49,316 nucleotides of DNA, taken from contig NW_003546738.1 of assembly GCF_000090795.2 (NCBI RefSeq), forward strand, positions 19,979-69,294. The letters run 5' to 3'. This stretch comes from Amphimedon queenslandica (taxonomy: Eukaryota; Porifera; Demospongiae; Haplosclerida; Niphatidae). A model generated the notes under the pieces. The model searched no databases. It was not told where the DNA came from and worked only from the letters and a program-made list of their open reading frames with translations. Position numbers and translations under genes: made by a program. Position 1 is the stretch's first letter. Each line of letters starts with the position of its first letter. Shown in pieces: positions 42,707 through 49,316 of the stretch.

Positions 42707-44428
42707 TCAAACAGTATCTTCATCCACACTGCCATAAGTAGCTACTGTAGCAATATATCTAGTAATGGGTTGTTCATGTTTTTCGGATACATCATCCATT
42801 TTACCAGGAACATGTTGTTCATCATATTCTTGTGGATTCTCCATACGATCAGCAATCCAATCGTCATGATTACCAACTAATGGCTGATAGTCTTCTTCTT
42901 GATTTCTGTTAGCCACTGGGTTATTTCTTTTATGATAGCGATGACATGATTTTATCATTTTGTCTATTTGGTTAACCATATAACAAAGTATAAAAATGCC
43001 AAATATTAGAGTATGGACACATGGTAGCACAACTATTGTAATTACATATACTATGCTAAAACCATCATTAGAAAAAGAAGCAACACTATTTGTGCATCCA
43101 AGTGCTGTTACTAAAAACATAATTAAAAATTCAGAAAAGTTATGAATGTTTCTTCTAAATGGACGAAAGATGATAATGATTACTGCTAGAAGAAAGGAAC
43201 AGCAACCTTGAACAATTGGTATTGAATACATGAAATAGTATCCATAAATGAATTGACTCAAAATGATTATTCTTGCCAGTAGGTATAGTCCAGCCATGAA
43301 ACGATAATCATAAGTATTCTCAGTTCCATTCTTATAAGGACCAGTAAACACATCACCCAGTGATATCAGTAGCTGCTTCCTCAAATGTAAACAATCCAAT
43401 AACTTATGAAACCATTGGAATGGATAAAGGAGTATATAAAGTGTTGGTAGAACAATCAGAAACAATAACACTAAGATTGCAAAGAAACCAGCAGCACCAT
43501 GAACCCCCTTAAAGTAATCCTGCTTCATATCATAATAGAATTTGAGGTTAGATAAACTGTTTAGATTAATACTTAATATTTTAAAGGAAGTAGCAGCTAA
43601 TTGAGTGAAGCAGAGTATATATATTGATGCTATAGAGTGAGTAAAAGATGGTTCAATGCCAGTCATACTCCAGAAACGAGCCATGCAACGATGAAATGGT
43701 CTAGTAATAAATATTACACACTTGTAACCTTTATCATACAATGTTATCCAAACATAAAGTAAGAGGAGGAGGAGCAATGGATAGAATCCTATCACATACC
43801 AAAAGGAAATTACTCCTAATGGTGATGTATTAGGTGATATACATAATGAATAGTTGTAAATAAATGAAGTGAAATCTAAATGAAATACATTGCATGGTAT
43901 TTCAGTCAGAGGTAGTATATCTAAATCAATTGCACCATCATAATAATAATGATAAGAGTAATAATAATGATAATGGAAATAATAAATGAAATAACTTATT
44001 GCTATTATTTGTGAATAGAATACCACTCCATTAATAGATCCATTGGTTAGTTGTATATTAAATATTATTATTAATAATACCATGATTGTGATTGGTAATA
44101 TTTCTATTACAATAAATATCAGAGACCCATATTCATTACATTTGACACATGTAGATGGATCATTTATTAGTACACTCTTTGATGTACAGTTAATGTAACA
44201 CTGCCCTGTACTATCATGGCAATAGCTATTAGTATCATTGATTAAACAAGGGAGGTAGTATGCAGTATTGCATACTTGTGATTTGATGTTGCCAACTCCT
44301 CCAGTTGTACAAAAGGTATTGTTGATACCATCAGATGAATTAACATTGATCCTACACTCCAAACCAGCAGCAGAATATACTAGAACAAGAGAAAGAAGAG
44401 AGACAAGAACCACTCCAGGAGACATCAT
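42707..44428 (-). CDS. Nine-TM receptor-like protein with deleted ectodomain (copy 2)
   Basis: Intronless, 573 residues from the ATG at 44428 that matches the signal peptide start of the other copies (the frame itself is open to 44491). The signal peptide and the first approximately 24 mature residues are as in copies 1 and 3, but the text then jumps from the NNTFCTTGG motif to a Cys-rich piece (YYLPCLIND, GQCYINCTS) just before the first membrane segment. About 250 ectodomain residues, including the whole beta-helix start, are missing while the frame is kept. The membrane core and cytoplasmic tail are nearly identical to copy 1. A His/Tyr-rich loop (HYHYYYSYHYYYDG) follows the second membrane segment. 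It may be a working short form or an early step of decay. Confidence 0.83.
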   Translation of the reverse strand: MMSPGVVLVSLLSLVLVYSAAGLECRINVNSSDGINNTFCTTGGVGNIKSQVCNTAYYLPCLINDTNSYCHDSTGQCYINCTSKSVLINDPSTCVKCNEYGSLIFIVIEILPITIMVLLIIIFNIQLTNGSINGVVFYSQIIAISYFIYYFHYHYYYSYHYYYDGAIDLDILPLTEIPCNVFHLDFTSFIYNYSLCISPNTSPLGVISFWYVIGFYPLLLLLLLYVWITLYDKGYKCVIFITRPFHRCMARFWSMTGIEPSFTHSIASIYILCFTQLAATSFKILSINLNSLSNLKFYYDMKQDYFKGVHGAAGFFAILVLLFLIVLPTLYILLYPFQWFHKLLDCLHLRKQLLISLGDVFTGPYKNGTENTYDYRFMAGLYLLARIIILSQFIYGYYFMYSIPIVQGCCSFLLAVIIIIFRPFRRNIHNFSEFLIMFLVTALGCTNSVASFSNDGFSIVYVITIVVLPCVHTLIFGIFILCYMVNQIDKMIKSCHRYHKRNNPVANRNQEEDYQPLVGNHDDWIADRMENPQEYDEQHVPGKMDDVSEKHEQPITRYIATVATYGSVDEDTV

Positions 44429-44751
44429 TGATTCAGGGCCACTATGTCTTAAGGTGCCAAAGTGACAGTTTACATAACACATCAATTTCATAGTGTCTTT
44501 TCAGGATGTGCTTTTATTTGCCAAATTGTATAGAAAGTAAATTAGTGTAAGAATTCACTAGTAACAACTTTTTGAAGAAACACTATAAAAGTATTCTGCC
44601 AAATTTTAAAATCAAAATATTAAGAAATCAAATCAAAATGACTATATAAAATCAGAACTATACAGTCCTTGATCACTATAAGTGTACCTAGTGCACACAA
44701 AACACACATGATGTGTACAATGATACAACCACTAGTCAACTAAGTATATAT

Positions 44752-44880
44752 AGGTTATACACATGCACCGAGGTACACCGTAGAGGTTTCTATGGTATTT
44801 ATTAACCGAGCGACGCGCGCAGTCGCGAGGTTAATAAATACCATAGAAACCGATACGGAGGTGTATAACCAACTTCTACC
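44752..44880. repeat. Nested hairpin with 23-base perfect arms
   Basis: Arms at 44785-44807 and 44829-44851 are perfect reverse complements (GGTTTCTATGGTATTTATTA and onwards). The 21-base loop is GC-rich with CGCGCG, unlike its AT-rich surroundings. An outer pair, GGTTATACAC and GTGTATAACC, encloses it. Confidence 0.85.
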
Positions 44881-45081
44881 ATGACACTTGAAAAACAACT
44901 ACCAGCTGCTGATAATAAGACCACAGTTGACATACATACAACATATCTAACAGGCTAGGCCAGTAAAGAATCAACCAAACTTGACAAATGGACTAATAAG
45001 AGCCTGGCATAAGCGTAGAGTACCAAACTGCCAATCAATTAATTATTTAACGAGATAGGTTTATATTTTTACGAGCTAGGT

Positions 45082-45384
45082 TAAAGGCCTTTCTACACTT
45101 GTCCACTTTGGATCCAGAATTGCAACCTATTAAGATAGAATCCTCTTTGGTTGTGTTCACACTAAGCTACTTTGAAGAATTAAAAGTGAATTAAACTGCA
45201 TTGGCTTCTACAGGTTATGAATATTTAATTGAGATCAACCCACTTCAATCCACCTCTGGATGTGGATTGACTGGATCTAGCTTCAATCCCAATTCAAGAC
45301 AAGTGTGAACAAGCTAATCCTGCTTTAATCATGGATTTTGTCTTGATTTTGGATCCAAAGTGGACAAGTGTAGAAAGGCCTTTA
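45082..45384. mobile_element. Inverted-repeat element with 34-base perfect ends
   Basis: TAAAGGCCTTTCTACACTTG up to TTTGGATCC (45082-45115) is repeated perfectly in inverse at 45351-45384. With a TA target the element proper would be AAGGCC...GGCCTT, 299 bases. The interior has further CCACTT and GTGTTCACACT pairs. No coding capacity. Confidence 0.85.
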
Positions 45385-46103
45385 TATGAAAAATAATTGA
45401 CCTCCAATAATGCAATCTGATTGGTCAATCGCAAAGTGGCATGGTAGAATAATAATAATAACTAATGAATGACTCACTCACTACAAAAATAAATAAGTAA
45501 AATCTAAAATAGATAGGTTCATGTTTATGTAGCAATCATAGCAACAAGTGTTGCTATGACAATGAGGACAGAAGATACCCAGGATTATCATCAGTTGGAT
45601 TAAGAGTACCAGCTATGGCTATGTTGTATTGGTCTTGTGTGAATGTAAAATTACCACAACTCTCTTAAAACAGCAGCCTATATATATTTGGGGGGTTGTT
45701 CAAAAAGGTTCCATTCAAGAGTCAAGACTCCAATTCAATGCAACAATTATATAATCAGGCCTAATATAATGCATTACAAAGTGTTAGCAATTGTAGAATT
45801 TAAGAAAGAAATTTAAACATTATTATTACTATTACTGTAAAACTGTTTCCATTAGCTGGAATATAGATTGCTATTACACTGTTCCATATTTTTGTACACT
45901 TGCCAGTTTGCTAGGCCCAAAATTTCCATGACTTGATTGGAATCAGGTAGATGTAGAATGAATTATTGTCGTTGCATGCAGTATTGACAATACAAAAAAT
46001 TAATTTTTAAAAAACAAAATAAATCAAAACCTACAAAAACAAATTAAATAACTAACAAACTAACCAAAAATGATTTTTAATTTCAAAAAAGTAGCCATGC
46101 ACT

Positions 46104-48590
46104 TCATTGCTGAATGCTGCCATAAGTAGCAGCTGTAGCAATAGTAATGGGTTGTTGATCCTCTTCAGATACATCATACATTCTACGAGGAACATGTTGT
46201 TCATCATATTCTTGTGGATTCTCCATACGATTAGCAATCCAATCAACATCATTACCAACTAATGGCTGATAGTCTTCTTTTTGATTTCTGTTAGCCACTG
46301 GATTATTTCTTTTATGATAATGATAACATGATTTTATCATTTTGTATACCTGGTAGATTATATAACCTGGTATAATAATGACAAAAACTAGACCATTGAC
46401 AGCTGGTAACAATTTAAAGCTAAATTGTGATTGTATTGAATAATCAGTAGCAGAATAAGAGTAATAGTTAGGTGAGCTTGGGAGAACTAAGGAACCAGTT
46501 ATACTGCTTGCACATCCAAGTACTACAGTTACAAACATGACTAAAAATTCAGCAAAATTATGAATATTTCTTTGAAAGGGACGAAAAATGATAACTATTA
46601 CTGCTAGTAAGAAGGAACAGCAAGCTTGAGAAATTGGTATTGAAAATATGGAATAATGTCCATAAACAAATTGACTCAAAATGATTATTCTTGCCAGTAG
46701 GTATAGTCCAGCCATGAAACGATAATCATAAGTATTCTCAGTTCCATTCTTATAAGAACCAGTAAACACATCACCCAGTGATATCAGTAGCTGCGGTTTC
46801 CTCAAATGTAAACAATTTAATAACTTATGAAACAATTGGAATGGATAAAGGAGTACATAAAGTGTTGGTAGAACAATCAGAAACAATAACACTAAGATTG
46901 CAAAGAAACCAGCAGCACCATGAACCCCCTTAAAGTAATCCTGATTCATATCATAAAATAATTTAGTGTCATTGAAGCTAAATATACTGTTTGCATTGAA
47001 GCTCAATATTTTGAAAGAAGTGGTAACTAATTGAGTGAAGCAGAGTATATATATTGATGCTATAGAGTGAGTAAAAGATGGTTCAATGCCAGTCATACTC
47101 CAGAAACGAGCCATGCAACGATGAAATGGTCTAGTAATAAATACTACACACTTGTAACCTTTATCATACAATGTTATCCAAACATAGAGTAAGAGAAGGA
47201 GGAGCAATGGATAGAATCCTATCACATACCAAAAGGAAATTACTCCTAATGGTGGTGTATTAGGTGATATACACATAACATAATTATAAATAAATGGAGT
47301 GAAATCTAAATTAAATATATTGCATGGTATTTCAAACTGTGGAAGTACTGACATATCAGAGCCATGATAATAATAATAATAATCACGAGAATAATAATAA
47401 TAATAATAATAATAATAAACAGAATAACTTATTGATATTATTTGTGAATAGAATACCACTCCATTAATAGATCCATTGGTTAGTTGTATATTAAATATTA
47501 TTATTAATAATACCATGATTGTGATAGGTAATATTTCTATTGCAATAAATACCAGTAAACCATATTCATCACATTCAACGCATATGTAAGGAATGTTCAG
47601 AGGTATTCCACTTGATGGACAGTAAATATAACACTCTTTAGTAATGTTGTCATAACAGCGACTATGAAAATTGCTAAAGCAAGGAAGTTTGTATGGCGGG
47701 TTTTCTGTATCACAGTTGGATTGTGCACAGTTACCACTAAAGCATTCAGTTGTTATGTTTATAGTTGTATTAACACGAAGGTTTAGTGCATAAATATATA
47801 GTGACAATTCCTTAGAACTATTATCAATAAAATTAAAACACTTATTATTCACTTCATATAGATGTAATTCACGAGAACCATTAACTGCATAGCAATCATG
47901 ATATGTAGAGGACTCAATACTAAAGCAAACATTAAGATAATATTCCCAATCAAGTGACTTGTTAGTACAAGTATCAACAATTTTAGCAGTAAATAAAAGA
48001 TACTCACACTGACAGTTCTCATTAATGTAATGATCATAGCAACCTAGGTCTGCATCAATTTCTTCAAAAACTAATTTATAATGTGGACAAACCTCATCCC
48101 CCAGTACTGGTTCATTGTGTGTAGTAATATCAAAGGATGGTTCAGTACATGTAACAGGAACATTGTTACAATTATAAAGACTAACACACTCAAATACAAT
48201 ATACCTCAACCAGTTATATGAAGAAGACGAAACATGTAGACACGTGATACTAACCTCTTCATATCTACTACCATGCCTCATACCAATAATACTCACATTA
48301 TTCCTCAGTAGCTGTTGCTCTAGTAGACTAGTAGTGTCTAGTGTATATGTACCAGGAGACAGGTTGATAAGGATACCTGATGAACAGTTGTATTGTAGAG
48401 TAGCAGTTCCTTGTATAGCTAGATCAATAGTAGCACAAGGTGTTTGAATTCCTCCAGTCCAACAAGAGGTATTGTTGATACCATGAGATGAACTGACATA
48501 GATCCTACACTCCAAACCAGCAGCAGAATATACTAGAACAAGAGAAAGAAGAGAGACAAGAACCACTCCAGGAGACATGATTGTATTCAT
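46104..48590 (-). CDS. Receptor-like protein with beta-helix start and about nine TM segments (copy 3)
   Basis: Intronless, 828 residues. The first approximately 155 residues (signal peptide, PCATIDLAIQG, LSPGTYTL, NVSIIGMRHGS) are almost identical to copy 1 also at the DNA level. About residues 155-330 are strongly diverged from copy 1 in sequence but keep many cysteines. From CVECDEYG on, the membrane core is again almost identical. The loop after the second membrane segment carries a long tyrosine run ([20 protein letters not shown]) encoded by an ATA/ATAATAATA-type microsatellite (about 47360-47420). The predicted eighth to ninth segment region (LPSSPNYYSYSATDYS) also differs from the other copies. 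MNTIMSPG gives two possible starts, 48590 or 48578. Confidence 0.85.
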   Translation of the reverse strand: MNTIMSPGVVLVSLLSLVLVYSAAGLECRIYVSSSHGINNTSCWTGGIQTPCATIDLAIQGTATLQYNCSSGILINLSPGTYTLDTTSLLEQQLLRNNVSIIGMRHGSRYEEVSITCLHVSSSSYNWLRYIVFECVSLYNCNNVPVTCTEPSFDITTHNEPVLGDEVCPHYKLVFEEIDADLGCYDHYINENCQCEYLLFTAKIVDTCTNKSLDWEYYLNVCFSIESSTYHDCYAVNGSRELHLYEVNNKCFNFIDNSSKELSLYIYALNLRVNTTINITTECFSGNCAQSNCDTENPPYKLPCFSNFHSRCYDNITKECYIYCPSSGIPLNIPYICVECDEYGLLVFIAIEILPITIMVLLIIIFNIQLTNGSINGVVFYSQIISISYSVYYYYYYYYYSRDYYYYYHGSDMSVLPQFEIPCNIFNLDFTPFIYNYVMCISPNTPPLGVISFWYVIGFYPLLLLLLLYVWITLYDKGYKCVVFITRPFHRCMARFWSMTGIEPSFTHSIASIYILCFTQLVTTSFKILSFNANSIFSFNDTKLFYDMNQDYFKGVHGAAGFFAILVLLFLIVLPTLYVLLYPFQLFHKLLNCLHLRKPQLLISLGDVFTGSYKNGTENTYDYRFMAGLYLLARIIILSQFVYGHYSIFSIPISQACCSFLLAVIVIIFRPFQRNIHNFAEFLVMFVTVVLGCASSITGSLVLPSSPNYYSYSATDYSIQSQFSFKLLPAVNGLVFVIIIPGYIIYQVYKMIKSCYHYHKRNNPVANRNQKEDYQPLVGNDVDWIANRMENPQEYDEQHVPRRMYDVSEEDQQPITIATAATYGSIQQ

Positions 48591-49106
48591 TGTTCTTCAG
48601 ACAAAACCCACAAAAGGGTCACCCTATGACCAAACCACATCATGTGATAGTTTAGATATCTAACCATAGACTAGACTATAGTGCTCATTTTGCTTGGAGC
48701 TCTGGACTAAAACAATTAATATTATCCAACACTTAACTTGATCAGAAAATGAGTAAAAATCTCTACTGCCTACATTAGCATTGCATAATGTAAACAATGC
48801 TGGTTTGAGATATGATAGTGACATGCTGTTAAACAGTAGTAAACAGTGATTCATATCTACTCTACATGTGTACATCAGACATGTTTCCAGTTATTAAAAT
48901 AGATGGATGTACATTTTATTCTTGCATACACTCCTTGAACAGTATTTGTGTGTTTAAAATTCTTCACACATTACTACATACCCCAAGTACAGCTACATTT
49001 AATAAACACATTTGGCATCATAAACAGAATCAATCAAAAACCTACACAAAGCAAAAAATGCAAAATTTAATAGAAAAAAAAACTCAAGCACATGATTATT
49101 TTTGGT
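48591..49106. other. Upstream region of nine-TM copy 3
   Basis: No gene. AT-rich; the promoter of copy 3 should lie in its left part. CAATCAAAAACCTACACAAA near 49033 is the family 3' flank belonging to the relic at 49107. Confidence 0.6.
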
Positions 49107-49254
49107 AGCAGCTACAGTAGTAGTAGCAATAGGTTGATTATTCTTCTCAAGAGCAGCATTCATATATCAGGAACATGCTGTTCATCATATTCTTGTGGAT
49201 TCTCCATACGATCAGCAATCCAATTATCATCATTACCAACCAATGGCTGATGGT
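49107..49254 (-). pseudogene. 3' relic of a fourth nine-TM paralogue
   Basis: The minus strand encodes HQPLVGNDDNWIADRMENPQ and on to YDEQHVP, matching the C-terminal tail of the three full copies, then a stop (PDI followed by TGA) earlier than in them. The following residues of the family tail (NQPIATTTVAAT-like) appear in another frame. Upstream of 49254 the similarity ends abruptly. It is a truncated, frame-shifted remnant. Confidence 0.8.
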
Positions 49255-49316
49255 TGATGTAACAAGATTAAGCTTATACTACATTACAGGCACATGCTTT
49301 TATTCATGTAAGAACT

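Larger units (their letters stand above)
44492..46103. other. Spacer between nine-TM copies 2 and 3
   Basis: No gene. It holds a strong hairpin (44785-44851) and a 300-base inverted-repeat element (45082-45384); the rest is AT-rich. CAAAACCTACAAAAACAAAT near 46025 is the 3' flank shared by the family. Confidence 0.7.

Overview
The window looks like nuclear DNA of a demosponge, most probably Amphimedon queenslandica or a close relative (inference from gene content, AT-rich composition, short introns and receptor-like gene families; not tested by alignment). It contains split genes with GT-AG introns, dense microsatellites, small fold-back transposons and two assembly gaps (15159-15168 and 25965-26899). 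No bacterial features, rRNA, tRNA or CRISPR were found.

Left part (1-5.3 kb, + strand): a tandem pair of intronless genes, 780-2024 and 3842-5089. They encode type II membrane proteins with a Tyr/Pro-rich cytoplasmic tail, one membrane segment and a fibrinogen-related Cys-rich ectodomain. An unexplained exon pair (2607-2895) lies between them.

Middle part (6.1-39.1 kb, - strand): two large cytoskeletal genes stand head to tail, 564 bp apart. The upstream one (39114 to 19874) is a CLIP3/CLIP4-type protein with ankyrin repeats and three CAP-Gly domains. I could place 15 exons (about 715 residues) whose phases agree, except for one missing splice donor and an unidentified start. The downstream one (19309 to 6093, still open at the left) is a supervillin-like protein. 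Ten exons give 1763 residues: a very long Ser/Pro/Lys-rich disordered part followed by the first gelsolin-like unit. The remaining gelsolin domains and the headpiece are not found between 6093 and position 1. Inside one CLIP intron, on the opposite strand, sits a three-exon gene (29310-31325) for a 606-residue multi-pass membrane protein with a run of about 16 GGENVP-type hexapeptides.

Right part (39.6-49.3 kb, - strand): three tandem paralogues (39603-42092, 42707-44428, 46104-48590) and a broken 3' relic (49107-49254) of a receptor-like family. Each has a signal peptide and about nine membrane segments. Two copies have the start of a beta-helix-like ectodomain; the middle copy has lost most of its ectodomain. 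Near-identical and highly diverged modules alternate along these proteins.

Non-coding space is filled by a palindrome-centred repeat family (best seen as a 186-187 bp tandem array at 34.56-35.82 kb), a 14 bp minisatellite, GA/CT tracts, very many TACATGTACA-type motifs and at least nine small inverted-repeat elements, several with apparent TA target duplications.
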